In this document: positions 8,070-15,928 of the stretch, in pieces
How positions within the stretch are numbered: the first letter of the stretch is position 1
Layout: every line of letters begins with the position of its first letter
Assembly (NCBI GenBank): GCA_020160875.1
Contig: JAIUPE010000008.1
Span: forward strand, 1-54,559
Direction of reading: 5' to 3'
Length of the DNA stretch: 54,559 nt
DNA from: Pseudomonadota bacterium
GTDB lineage: Bacteria; Pseudomonadota; Alphaproteobacteria; Rhodospirillales; Rhodospirillaceae
Program-made: the position numbers and the translations under genes
Notes under the pieces: model-generated
Databases searched by the model: none
What the model was told of the DNA's origin: nothing
Seen by the model: only the letters and a program-made list of their open reading frames with translations

Positions 8070-9198
8070 GGCGCGCGATCTCGCCCAGAAGGTGACCCGC
8101 GCGGATCGCCTTGGTGCTTAAGTAATCCTGATTGTGCGGATTGACGTTGCCGATGAGGCGCTGATGCCCCACCACATTGACCCCGAAATCCTCCAGCGCG
8201 CTGATCTTTTCGGGATTGTTGGTCATCAACGTGATCTGGGTGAAACCCAATAGCGCCAGCATCGCGCCCGCGATGCCGTAACGGCGCTCGTCGGGTCCAT
8301 AACCCAGCACCGCGTCCGCATCGACCGTGTCGTGGCCCATTTCCTGAAGGCGATATGCGCGCATCTTGTTCAGAAGCCCGATGCCGCGCCCTTCCTGATC
8401 CAGATACAGAAGAACCCCACCGCCTTGAGCGGTGATCTCGTTCACCGCCATGCGCAGCTGATCGCCGCAGTCGCATTTCAGGCTGCCAAACAGATCCCCG
8501 GTCAGACACGCCGAGTGTAAGCGGGTGAGAGCCGGCTTTTTGGGATCGGGGTTGCCGATCACGATGGCGATTTGATCGCGTAAACCCTCACCGCCCCGGA
8601 ACACCACGAATTCGGCATCCTCGGCTTCGGACAGTGGCACGCGCGTGCGCTGGATGATGGAGACGTCGCGGGCCGCGCGATCGTGGAACGTATCCACGGC
8701 CGACGCATCGACCGTGATCATGTGGCCATAGTCTTCTGTCGCCGGCAGCACCACGGCCGCGGGTAAAAGATAAGCGCGCTTTACGAGTTCAAGCGCGCTT
8801 GCTTCGAGCCGCGTCGCGGCCTGATGGGCCAGCAGGGGGACATTGGGTTTGACGGCCATGAGCACATCGTCGATGTCGAAGGCCGTTAGGTCGGCGAGAT
8901 TCACATGCGCCGGACCGGGCATGATGATCCCAAGGTGGCGCAGACGCGGCGCCGGCAGGATCAACCCGATGGAGCCGGCGGGGGTCATGCCGGGCGTGGT
9001 GGCCCATTCCGCGATCCGTTCGCCGCCCAGCATATCGGCGGCGGCAACGACCAACGCCTCGCTGCCCGCCACGAGGCGTACGGGACGGCCCTCGCGCAGC
9101 TCATGCACCGCGCGCTGCACCGACAGGCGGCCGGCGTCGCCGAACCACCTTGCCAAGTCACCGTCTACGGTACCAATCTTTACGTCTTCGTTCGGCAC
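8059..9198 (-). CDS. ribA: GTP cyclohydrolase II (RibA family, long N-terminus)
   Basis: Opens GTP to 2,5-diamino-6-ribosylamino-pyrimidinone phosphate. The catalytic domain occupies the C-terminal ~200 of 379 residues. Zinc Cys residues are in ACLTGDLFGSLKCDCGDQL, the GTP-binding loop is YLDQEGRGIGLLNKMRAYRL, and the family motifs TNNP and a final DYLSTKA are present. The Tyr in KMRAY corresponds to E. coli RibA Tyr105, so the usual deformylated product is expected. The N-terminal ~175 residues are not a DHBP synthase and resemble the extension seen in other alphaproteobacterial RibA proteins. I chose GTG at 9198 because GTGAGG sits just upstream; a TTG at 9213 is possible. It is divergent from the reductase gene, with only 26 bases between starts. 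Whether this is the housekeeping enzyme or a cluster-specific paralogue cannot be told here. Confidence 0.9.
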   Translation of the reverse strand: MPNEDVKIGTVDGDLARWFGDAGRLSVQRAVHELREGRPVRLVAGSEALVVAAADMLGGERIAEWATTPGMTPAGSIGLILPAPRLRHLGIIMPGPAHVNLADLTAFDIDDVLMAVKPNVPLLAHQAATRLEASALELVKRAYLLPAAVVLPATEDYGHMITVDASAVDTFHDRAARDVSIIQRTRVPLSEAEDAEFVVFRGGEGLRDQIAIVIGNPDPKKPALTRLHSACLTGDLFGSLKCDCGDQLRMAVNEITAQGGGVLLYLDQEGRGIGLLNKMRAYRLQEMGHDTVDADAVLGYGPDERRYGIAGAMLALLGFTQITLMTNNPEKISALEDFGVNVVGHQRLIGNVNPHNQDYLSTKAIRAGHLLGEIARLRK

Positions 9199-9224
9199 TC
9201 TCGCCTCACGCAAAAGAAGAATTC

Positions 9225-10004
9225 ATGACAGGTATTGTGGACTGGGATAGGGACGCTCCGCAATGGCCGGTCCTGCTCGACATCGCCCACGGCCCTAACG
9301 CCGCCCATCGCGCCGCCGTTGGACCGGCGGAGGATATGCTTTGGCGGATCTATGGCCCGCTTGTCCGGCGTAACGCTTCCAGGGCTTCATTTGTTATCGG
9401 ACAAATGGGGCAATCTTTGGACGGCCGTATTGCAACCCAAACAGGCCATTCCCATTACATCAACGGTCCCGCCGCCATTCTGCATCTCCACCGCTTGCGG
9501 GCGTTGGCCGACGCGGTTGTGATCGGAGTCGGCACCGCGATCGCCGACGATCCTCAGCTCACCGTACGCCATGTGGATGGTCCGCAGCCCGCCCGTGTCG
9601 TGATCGACCCGAAAGGACGTCTGCCCGGTTACATGCGCTGCCTGCAACAAGATGGCGCACGGCGCATTGTGGTCGGCGACGGCGCGCCTTTGGCCGGTGT
9701 TGAACATGTACGGTTGAGATCCGGTCCCGAAGGTCTTGCGCCGTCCGCTATTATCGGCGCGCTAAACGATCTCGGCCTGAGGCGTATTCTCGTCGAAGGC
9801 GGCGGGCAGACCGTGTCGCGCTTTCTCGAAGCGGGGGCGCTCGATCGTCTGCATGTGATGGTGTCGTCCATGGTGATCGGCGCAGGCCCCGTCGGTCTCA
9901 GTTTTGGCGCGATCTCCGATCTCAAGGACGCGCTGCGCCCGACCGTCACCACCTACGCCATGGCGGGCGGCGACACGCTCTTCGATTGCGCGTTTGAAGG
10001 ATAG
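9225..10004 (+). CDS. Stand-alone RibD-type (ArfC/Rib7-like) pyrimidine reductase
   Basis: A 259-residue protein consisting of the RibD C-terminal reductase (dihydrofolate-reductase-like) domain preceded by ~55 non-conserved residues. Family motifs are FVIGQMGQSLDGRIA, ADAVVIGVGTAIADDPQLTVR, RVVIDPKGRLP and RRILVEGGGQTVSRFLE (NADPH and substrate contacts). The zinc deaminase domain (HAE and PCxxC) that precedes this domain in bacterial RibD is absent. A stand-alone reductase acting before deamination is the arrangement in fungi (Rib7) and archaea (ArfC). Predicted reaction: NADPH-dependent reduction of the ribosyl to a ribityl side chain on the diaminopyrimidine made by the divergent cyclohydrolase. 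The start ATG follows AAGAAG. Downstream, cytochrome b561 begins four bases after the stop. Confidence 0.87.
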   Translation: MTGIVDWDRDAPQWPVLLDIAHGPNAAHRAAVGPAEDMLWRIYGPLVRRNASRASFVIGQMGQSLDGRIATQTGHSHYINGPAAILHLHRLRALADAVVIGVGTAIADDPQLTVRHVDGPQPARVVIDPKGRLPGYMRCLQQDGARRIVVGDGAPLAGVEHVRLRSGPEGLAPSAIIGALNDLGLRRILVEGGGQTVSRFLEAGALDRLHVMVSSMVIGAGPVGLSFGAISDLKDALRPTVTTYAMAGGDTLFDCAFEG

Positions 10005-10008
10005 GTCG

Positions 10009-10539
10009 ATGCAGACGCAGACGCCCCGGTATACCGGCGCCGCCAAGCTCTTCCACTGGCTCACGGCGCTCTCGGTCATGACGGCGATTGTCCTCGGTTT
10101 CGCGATGGTCGACGCCAGTCCGGGGCCGGGACAGAACAAGCTTTACGACCTCCACCGTTCTTTCGGCGCGCTGATCCTTCTTCTTACGGGGCTGCGTTTG
10201 TTGTGGCGCCTGTATGCGCCGCCGCCCAAGGTGCCGGGCCTGCCGGCGTGGCAGGAGAAGGCGGCGCTATATCTGCACCGCCTGTTGTACGTCGTGCTTT
10301 TCGCGATGCCGCTCTTGGGCTGGGCCGGGACGTCCGCGTTCCCCGCCACGATCATGGTCTTCGGCCTGTTCGAACTGCCGCCTATCGTGGGACCCGACCG
10401 CGAACTCTCCAAGCTTCTGCTCGGCATTCACTGGCGGCTGGCCTTCGTGCTGTGCGCGATGATCCTTGGTCACATCGGCGCGGCACTCTATCACCACTTC
10501 ATCCTGAAGGATGAAACCTTGAAGCGGATGTTGCCCTGA
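10009..10539 (+). CDS. Cytochrome b561 family di-heme membrane protein
   Basis: A 176-residue protein with four membrane helices, expected to carry electrons between quinol and a periplasmic acceptor such as superoxide. Candidate heme ligands are in AAKLFHWLTAL, LYDLHRSFG, LYLHRLLY and GIHWRL, and the C-terminal helix ends LGHIGAALYHHF. The length is normal for YodB/CybB-type proteins. It starts four bases after the reductase stop, so the two are probably cotranscribed. It is convergent with the methyltransferase gene, the two stop codons being directly adjacent. A redox role in the cluster is possible, but these proteins also occur as lone genes. Confidence 0.85.
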   Translation: MQTQTPRYTGAAKLFHWLTALSVMTAIVLGFAMVDASPGPGQNKLYDLHRSFGALILLLTGLRLLWRLYAPPPKVPGLPAWQEKAALYLHRLLYVVLFAMPLLGWAGTSAFPATIMVFGLFELPPIVGPDRELSKLLLGIHWRLAFVLCAMILGHIGAALYHHFILKDETLKRMLP

Positions 10540-11385
10540 TTATCCCGCGCGCGGTTTCGCGAACACGTCGCGGTGGCCGATCGTCAGCAGCCGCGTATTG
10601 ATCACGCTGGCGCGCAACCATTGTTCGATATCTTCCGGCGGGATGGTCTGCATCTCCTGCACCGCCGCGGCGATCCCGGCCAGTGTCGCATATAAAAGCG
10701 CCGACGCGCCGCGATCGATCGCCCAGGGGCTTTCGCCCACTTCGATCTCATAGCCGGCGGTCTCGAGCGTCGCTTCAAGGACCTCCGCCGCGCGCGGGCC
10801 GGCGGCGGGGCCGAATCCTTTGTCGCGCTGCTGGTGTCCGCAAAACGCATCCGCCACCGCGCGGTCGAGGGGGTGTTCCGGCTCGGCGGCCATCGATCCG
10901 TCGAAGGTCAGCATGCTGAGCAGCGAAACCTTCTGCGCCGCAAGCCGTGCGACAAACGCATCGAGCCAGCGGGCCGAGGTCAGATCGAACAGCGCCGAGG
11001 CTGTCACGAGATCCGTGTCTTTCGGCCAGCAGGCCGGCGTCGCGGCGAGGTCGCACGCATGTGTGCGCACATAAAGCTGACGGTCGCCCTTTCGCAGCAT
11101 CAGGCCGCCGTCATAGGCTTTCACGTCGCTGCCCCAGCGCGCGAGTTGTTGGAACGCCGCCGACAGATTGTTCTCGTCGCTGTCGACCAGCGTCCAGAAC
11201 TGACGGCGGGGCAGCAGGTCCACCAGGGCGCGCACGGACGCTCCTGTCCCGGCGCCGATGTCGCAGACATTGATGCTGTCTTGATCCGCGAAGGCGCGTG
11301 CGCAAGCGTTCATGACGTGACGATTGCGCGCCGTGAGGTCGGCAGGTTCACGCAGGGCGAGCCATTCCGGCGAGAAGCCGCTCAT
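10540..11385 (-). CDS. Class I SAM-dependent methyltransferase
   Basis: A 281-residue cytosolic protein with a Rossmann methyltransferase core. Motif I is NVCDIGAGTGASVRAL (about residues 41-56), the acidic end of strand 2 is FWTLVDSDENNL, and the motif IV region is DLVTASALFDLTSARWLDAFV. The C-terminal third has no feature I recognise. The start ATG overlaps the glycosyltransferase stop (ATGA). It is last in the minus-strand run dehydrogenase, PTPS-like protein, glycosyltransferase, methyltransferase, so it probably modifies the product of that run. Substrate unknown. A much longer frame upstream of the chosen start runs through the glycosyltransferase gene and is discarded. Confidence 0.82.
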   Translation of the reverse strand: MSGFSPEWLALREPADLTARNRHVMNACARAFADQDSINVCDIGAGTGASVRALVDLLPRRQFWTLVDSDENNLSAAFQQLARWGSDVKAYDGGLMLRKGDRQLYVRTHACDLAATPACWPKDTDLVTASALFDLTSARWLDAFVARLAAQKVSLLSMLTFDGSMAAEPEHPLDRAVADAFCGHQQRDKGFGPAAGPRAAEVLEATLETAGYEIEVGESPWAIDRGASALLYATLAGIAAAVQEMQTIPPEDIEQWLRASVINTRLLTIGHRDVFAKPRAG

Positions 11386-12437
11386 GCCGCCGCCTCCAAG
11401 GTCAGATTCAGCGCGCCCGCCACGGCGCGGGCCGTATCGCTCCACTGCGGCAGCGCCTGTCCGTGACGCCAGGCCGCGTCCGCCAGGCTCACGCGAAGCG
11501 TGCTGTCCGTCAGCATCCGCCGCAGGGTATCGGCAAAAGCGCGCACGTCGTCCGGCGGCGTCAGGACGCCGGCGTCTCCCGGGACCGTGTCGATCACCGC
11601 GCCGGCGGCGCATGCGGCGATGGGCAGGCCGTGCGCCAGGGCTTCGGCGAACACCATGCCGTAGCCCTCATAGCGCGAGGCGAGGGCGAAGATGTCGGCG
11701 CGGCCGTAGATCTCGCGCAGCGCGCCGCCGCTCATCTCGCCGGCCAACGTGACGCGCCGTTCCAGATTGTGATGTTCGATGAGTTTGCGCAGGAGCGCCG
11801 TTGTCGCGAGATCGCGCTCCTTACTCCCGACGATTTGGCTTTTCCACGGAAGGTCCGCGACCTCCGCCAGCGCCGCGATCAGCACGTCGTGACCCTTGCG
11901 CGGTGTCAACGTGCCGACGGTCAGAATGAGCGGGACGTCACCGCCACCGCGCGCGCGGTGCGCACGTTCGGTTCCCGGTAGCGCGACGTGGATTTTCTCT
12001 CGTGGGACGCTGAACTCTTGCACGAGGGTTTGCGCGGTCACCGGGCTCGTGACCACCACGCGCCGCGCAAGGGTCAGCGCGGCCCGTTCGGTCTTTTCGA
12101 AATGCGCCGCATCGTCGGCGGCGATGCCGCTTTCACGGGCCAGCGGATGATGCACCAGGGCGGCAATGCGCACATGCAATCCATCGATCACGGAAGTAGG
12201 CAGCGCGCCGTAGGCAAGTCCGTCGATCAGAACGGTCGCGCGCGGCGGCAAGGCCTCCAGACTCGCGCGGACGCTCTGAAGGTCCTCTGCGCCGGGGTGC
12301 GGAAATGTCCCCGGCCAGGAGAGCAGCCGCGGCGTCCAACCGGCCGCCGGCAGCGCCTCCATCAGCCGGCGCGCGTAGACATATCCACCCGTGAGGGTCT
12401 CTGGGTCGCCGGGTATGGCGAACCAGACCTCAGGCAT
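11382..12437 (-). CDS. Family 4 (GT-B) glycosyltransferase
   Basis: A 351-residue retaining glycosyltransferase. The N-terminal acceptor domain begins MPEVWFAIPGDPETLTGGY, with the glycine loop near the start. The donor domain carries PLILTVGTLTPRKGHDVLI and the E-x7-E element in SRYEGYGMVFAEALAHGLP, which binds the nucleotide-sugar phosphates. No membrane segment. The start ATG at 12437 overlaps the PTPS-like gene by eight bases; an upstream in-frame ATG (15 residues longer) is less likely. It overlaps the methyltransferase by ATGA. Tight coupling on both sides indicates a shared pathway, perhaps attaching a sugar to the pyrimidine or pterin product; donor and acceptor are unknown. Confidence 0.87.
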   Translation of the reverse strand: MPEVWFAIPGDPETLTGGYVYARRLMEALPAAGWTPRLLSWPGTFPHPGAEDLQSVRASLEALPPRATVLIDGLAYGALPTSVIDGLHVRIAALVHHPLARESGIAADDAAHFEKTERAALTLARRVVVTSPVTAQTLVQEFSVPREKIHVALPGTERAHRARGGGDVPLILTVGTLTPRKGHDVLIAALAEVADLPWKSQIVGSKERDLATTALLRKLIEHHNLERRVTLAGEMSGGALREIYGRADIFALASRYEGYGMVFAEALAHGLPIAACAAGAVIDTVPGDAGVLTPPDDVRAFADTLRRMLTDSTLRVSLADAAWRHGQALPQWSDTARAVAGALNLTLEAAA

Positions 12438-12837
12438 GAACGAGATCTGCTTCGAATCCCGCGCGCGCCGCGTGGGATTCATGCAGCATGATCTTCAGGC
12501 GCTTCAGCCCCGACGCCGACGGGCCGAGACGCCCGGCGTTGATGGCTTCCTGCACGCGCAGGAACACCCAGCGGGCGACCGCTTCCGTCGTCGAACGGCG
12601 GCCTTTGAAATCCGGATGTTCGTCCAGGTTGTTGAAATTGATCGACGACAGGATCTGTTTCACCGTGTCCGTCGCGAGGCCTATGTCCACGACGATGTCG
12701 TACTCGTCCAGTTCTTCGCGCATGAAGCAGACGTCGATCACATAAGTCGCGCCGTGCAGTTTTTGGGCCGGTCCAAACACTTCACCGGGAATGCTATGAG
12801 CGATCATGACGTGATCGCGGACTTCAACGGAGTACAT
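12430..12837 (-). CDS. 6-pyruvoyltetrahydropterin synthase/QueD homologue lacking canonical active-site residues
   Basis: A 135-residue T-fold protein clearly of the PTPS/QueD family: an N-terminal beta strand and His (IAHS), the KLHGA box, an acidic VVDIG strand, STTEAVARWVF and a final HESHAARAGF. Against E. coli QueD from memory, His14 and His28 match two zinc ligands, but the third (HGH) is Ala30. The catalytic Cys is Ala24, and the Asp-His pair is Asn67-Phe68. The Glu in HES is retained. So it should not perform the standard dihydroneopterin triphosphate reaction. It lies between the dehydrogenase (ten bases upstream) and the glycosyltransferase (8-base overlap). I remember similar proteins in other alphaproteobacteria and actinobacteria annotated as carboxytetrahydropterin synthase; their reaction is not known to me. 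Confidence 0.82.
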   Translation of the reverse strand: MYSVEVRDHVMIAHSIPGEVFGPAQKLHGATYVIDVCFMREELDEYDIVVDIGLATDTVKQILSSINFNNLDEHPDFKGRRSTTEAVARWVFLRVQEAINAGRLGPSASGLKRLKIMLHESHAARAGFEADLVHA

Positions 12838-12847
12838 GGTTTTTCCT

Positions 12848-13810
12848 TTAGTAACGCAGCACGGTCATGAGGCCTGAGCTATCACCGCTCAGGACGGCGG
12901 GCAATCGCTTTGGCGCTTCATCGAACGGGATTTCGCCGGTGATGAGCGCGTCGAACTTCTCGTCCTGCAGCAAGTCCAGCGCGCGGGCCATCCGCGCGGC
13001 GTGGGTCACGCTGCCGCGGTGACTGGGCGCGACGCTGCCGACCTGCGAGGAGATAATCTGTAAGCGCTGCGCGTGAAAGGCGGCGCCGAGCGGGAGTGTC
13101 ACGGTGCGCTCGCCGTACCAGCTTGCCTCCACGATTTTCGCCTCGAAAGCGGCGCATTCCAGGGCGCGCAGCAAGCCGTCCTCGGTCGCGCTGGTGTGAA
13201 TCACCACATCCTGGTCCGTCGGGGCCGCTGCCGGCGGCGCGAAGTTCGCGCCCATCTTTTGCGCCGCGCCCGCCCGCGATGCCAGCACGTCGACGACCGT
13301 GACCTGGGTGTTCGGCACCGACGATGCGACGGCCGCGGTCAGCAAGCCCAGCACGCCGCCGCCGATGATCAGCACCTTCTGTCCGGGTGCGAGTTGGGCG
13401 TCCCACGTCACATTCAGCGCTGTTTCCATGTTGGCCGCCAGGCAGGCGCGTTTGGGCGGCAGGCCCTTGGGCAGAGGACGGACGAACGAGAGCGGTACGC
13501 GCGCGGTGCGTTGGTGGGGATGGAGCACGAACGCGTGCTCGCCCTTGAGGTGCGCCGGACCATCCAGGACCCGTCCGACCAGGGCGTAGCCGTATTTGAC
13601 GGGGAAGGGGAAGTTGCCTTCCTGCAACGGGCAGCGCATGCGCGCGTGTTCGCTGCGCGGCACGCGGCCTTGCAGCACCAGGGTTTCGGTCCCGCGGCTG
13701 ATCCCAGAGTAAAGCGCTTCAAGGGTCACGTCGCCCGCGCCCGGAAGCTCCACGGTCCGGTGTTCGGCCTGGCCGGGGGCTGTGTACCAAAGGGCTTCGC
13801 TATGAGACAT
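12848..13810 (-). CDS. MDR-family dehydrogenase without catalytic zinc ligands
   Basis: A 320-residue medium-chain dehydrogenase/reductase. The N-terminal GroES-like domain shows YSGISRGTETLVLQG, where classical alcohol dehydrogenases have the zinc Cys. Ser replaces it, as in BchC-type enzymes. The Rossmann domain carries QKVLIIGGGVLGLLTAAVA and TVVDV, whose acidic residue suggests NAD(H). It is shorter than zinc ADHs (~350), consistent with loss of the structural zinc lobe. Start ATG at 13810 with CAGGAG about ten bases upstream. It is the first gene of the minus-strand run leading into the PTPS-like, glycosyltransferase and methyltransferase genes, so the promoter for all four probably lies in 13811-13976. 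Probably oxidises or reduces a side chain of the cluster product. Confidence 0.83.
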   Translation of the reverse strand: MSHSEALWYTAPGQAEHRTVELPGAGDVTLEALYSGISRGTETLVLQGRVPRSEHARMRCPLQEGNFPFPVKYGYALVGRVLDGPAHLKGEHAFVLHPHQRTARVPLSFVRPLPKGLPPKRACLAANMETALNVTWDAQLAPGQKVLIIGGGVLGLLTAAVASSVPNTQVTVVDVLASRAGAAQKMGANFAPPAAAPTDQDVVIHTSATEDGLLRALECAAFEAKIVEASWYGERTVTLPLGAAFHAQRLQIISSQVGSVAPSHRGSVTHAARMARALDLLQDEKFDALITGEIPFDEAPKRLPAVLSGDSSGLMTVLRY

Positions 13811-13976
13811 GTCGGGAATTGCTCCTGAAGGGCCCCGAAGCTAAGGGTTCAAGCGCGCAAGTAACAGGTGTAAAAAAAATCGAAGGTTCACCGGGCCATT
13901 GCTGGCTCCCGAGCGTTCTGTCACAAAAATCCACAAGAGCTATCCAGCCCACCCCCGGGCTTTTACCTTTTCGCTG

Positions 13977-15827
13977 ATGATCCTGACGAAGAAGCTAACG
14001 CGATCGCTTTGGGCGGTCCTCCTTGTGACGGCGATGCCGTCGGCGCCGGTCGTTGCGGCCGACGAGTCCGTCGCCGAAGTCGCGCCGGCCGAAGGTCCGA
14101 TCGCGTACACTATCAAAATCGAGGGCGCGCCGGGCGGCCGGGTCAAAGACCTGTTGGAGGAATCCTCTCAGCTCATTCGCCTGCGCAATAGCCCGTCCAT
14201 GACCTTCGCCGCGCTCGGGCAGCGCATCGCGCGCGATGAACAGCGTTTTCGCGCTGCGCTTGAATCGGAGGGCTACTACGCCGCCACGGTCGTCACGTCG
14301 ACGTCGGATGAAAAGGGCCGCGTGGCCGTCATCGTCACGGTCGATCCCGGCCCGCGGTATACGGTGACCTCCGTCGTTTTTGATCTGGCGCGCGAGGAAC
14401 CGGCGACCGTCGCGCTCATCAAGCCCGAGGACTACGAAACGCCGCTCAAGGGGATCGTCGGCCGTCCGGCGCGCGCGGCCGACGTGATTCTTGCCGAGGA
14501 TATGGCGCTCGATCTCTTGCGCGCGGAAGGGTTCCCCTTTGCCCGGCGCGGCGATCGGCAACTCGATGTAGACCACACGACGCATACCATCGCGGTGAAT
14601 TTGCCGGTGGAGCTCGGACACCAGGCCCTCTTCGGCGCGACGCATTTCTCGGGCCTCGAAAGCGTGAACGAATCGCACCTCCAGCGCCTGGTGCCCTGGC
14701 CCGCCGGCGATATCTTTAGTCTCAAGACGCTCGATGCGTTTCGCGAAGATTTGATTTTAGCCTCTCTTTTTACCTCCGTGCGCGTTGAGCCCGCTGCCGC
14801 GAGCGTGCCGGAAAATGGCGCGCCGCTTGACGTGAATGTCATCGTCGCGGAAGGGCCCCATCGTTCTGTCGGGACGGGGGTGACCTATGCGCGCGACAAA
14901 GGCATCGGTGGCTCGGCCTATTGGCGCCACCGCAACCTGTTCGGCAATGGCGAGCGCTTCGAAGCCAATCTCGACGGCAACAAGCTCGACCAGACCGCCG
15001 AACTCTCGCTTGCCAAGCCCGGCTTTCTCTCCCGGCGCAACACGTTGAAGCTCGGGGCGACGGGGCATCACGAAGACACCGACGCGTTCACCGAATACAG
15101 CGGCACGCTCAGCGGTGCGGTCGAACACAAACTGAACGATCTCTGGCGCATCGCCGGCGGCACGACCTTCGAGTTCGCCGCGCTCACGGAAGATGGCGTT
15201 CAGCGCAACTCATATCTCGCCGGACTGCCCATGGGCGTCTCGCGCGCGGTGGACGAGCGCCTCGCCGTGGTCGAAATGACGCGCGGCTGGCGCCTGCGCG
15301 CCAACGTGACGCCCTACATCGGGCGCTACACCGGCACCACGACCTTCGCTCACCTTGAAACCGAAGTGGACGGCTACTGGCCCGCACTCGGCGGCAACCG
15401 GCTCGTCCTTGCGGGCCGCGTCAAGCTCGGCAGCCTGCTCGGCGAAGGCACGGACGACATTCCGGCCAACAAACGTTTCTACGCGGGCGGCGGCGGATCC
15501 ATCCGCGGTTTCGGCTATCAGCTCGTCGGGCCGCTCAACGCCGACAATGCGCCCATGGGCGGGCGCGGCTTGATCGAAACCAGCGCCGAGGCGCGCATCC
15601 GCATCACCGACACCGTCGGCATCGTGCCGTTTGTCGACGCGGGCATGGTCTCGCGCGGCGGTCTGCCGGGGGGTGACGGCGATATCCGTGTCGGCGCCGG
15701 CATCGGCGCGCGCTACTACACGGGTGCGGGTCCCTTGCGCGTCGACTTCGCGATGCCGCTCAATCGGCGCGGCGGCGGTGTCGACAAGTCGTGGCAGTTC
15801 TACGTCAGCTTCGGGCAGGCCTTCTAG
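13977..15827 (+). CDS. tamA: TamA-type outer-membrane assembly factor (Omp85 family)
   Basis: A 616-residue Omp85 protein that with TamB inserts or transports envelope components. The chosen start MILTKKLTRS gives a clean signal peptide (about residues 1-27, ending PVVAAD); an upstream in-frame start adds 26 unlikely residues. Three POTRA-like domains occupy about 40-290 (first strand AYTIKIEGAPGGRVKDLLE). The C-terminal ~320 residues form a 16-stranded barrel with the family loop motif FYAGGGGSIRGFGYQ (the G-R-G-F type motif VRGF/IRGF) and VPFVDAGMV, ending in YVSFGQAF with a terminal Phe as expected for Bam recognition. tamB follows 100 bases downstream, separated by a palindromic repeat. 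Confidence 0.92.
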   Translation: MILTKKLTRSLWAVLLVTAMPSAPVVAADESVAEVAPAEGPIAYTIKIEGAPGGRVKDLLEESSQLIRLRNSPSMTFAALGQRIARDEQRFRAALESEGYYAATVVTSTSDEKGRVAVIVTVDPGPRYTVTSVVFDLAREEPATVALIKPEDYETPLKGIVGRPARAADVILAEDMALDLLRAEGFPFARRGDRQLDVDHTTHTIAVNLPVELGHQALFGATHFSGLESVNESHLQRLVPWPAGDIFSLKTLDAFREDLILASLFTSVRVEPAAASVPENGAPLDVNVIVAEGPHRSVGTGVTYARDKGIGGSAYWRHRNLFGNGERFEANLDGNKLDQTAELSLAKPGFLSRRNTLKLGATGHHEDTDAFTEYSGTLSGAVEHKLNDLWRIAGGTTFEFAALTEDGVQRNSYLAGLPMGVSRAVDERLAVVEMTRGWRLRANVTPYIGRYTGTTTFAHLETEVDGYWPALGGNRLVLAGRVKLGSLLGEGTDDIPANKRFYAGGGGSIRGFGYQLVGPLNADNAPMGGRGLIETSAEARIRITDTVGIVPFVDAGMVSRGGLPGGDGDIRVGAGIGARYYTGAGPLRVDFAMPLNRRGGGVDKSWQFYVSFGQAF

Positions 15828-15875
15828 CGCATGAACCGGAACAAGGGACGCCGATTTTCCGACAGGGGCATGCGC
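15827..15875. repeat. Intergenic palindrome, family A, copy 1
   Basis: An inverted repeat starting at the last base of the tamA stop: outer arms GCGCATG/CATGCGC and inner arms CGGAA/TTCCG. It shares the order outer stem, CCGGAA, spacer, TTTTCCGA, outer stem with the copies at 29295 and 40823. It sits between tamA and tamB and may stabilise or attenuate the message. Confidence 0.65.
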
Positions 15876-15928
15876 CGGAATAAAAGGGCGGCAACCGCCA
15901 TGAGCATGGCTGATCTGGTCGCACGCCG

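Noticed and set aside
8059-9198. Cyclohydrolase as a formamide-releasing variant needing the creatininase for deformylation
   Set aside because: The Tyr in KMRAY that I associate with complete deformylation is retained, so the archaeal-type formyl intermediate is not predicted; gene order remains suggestive but not proof.
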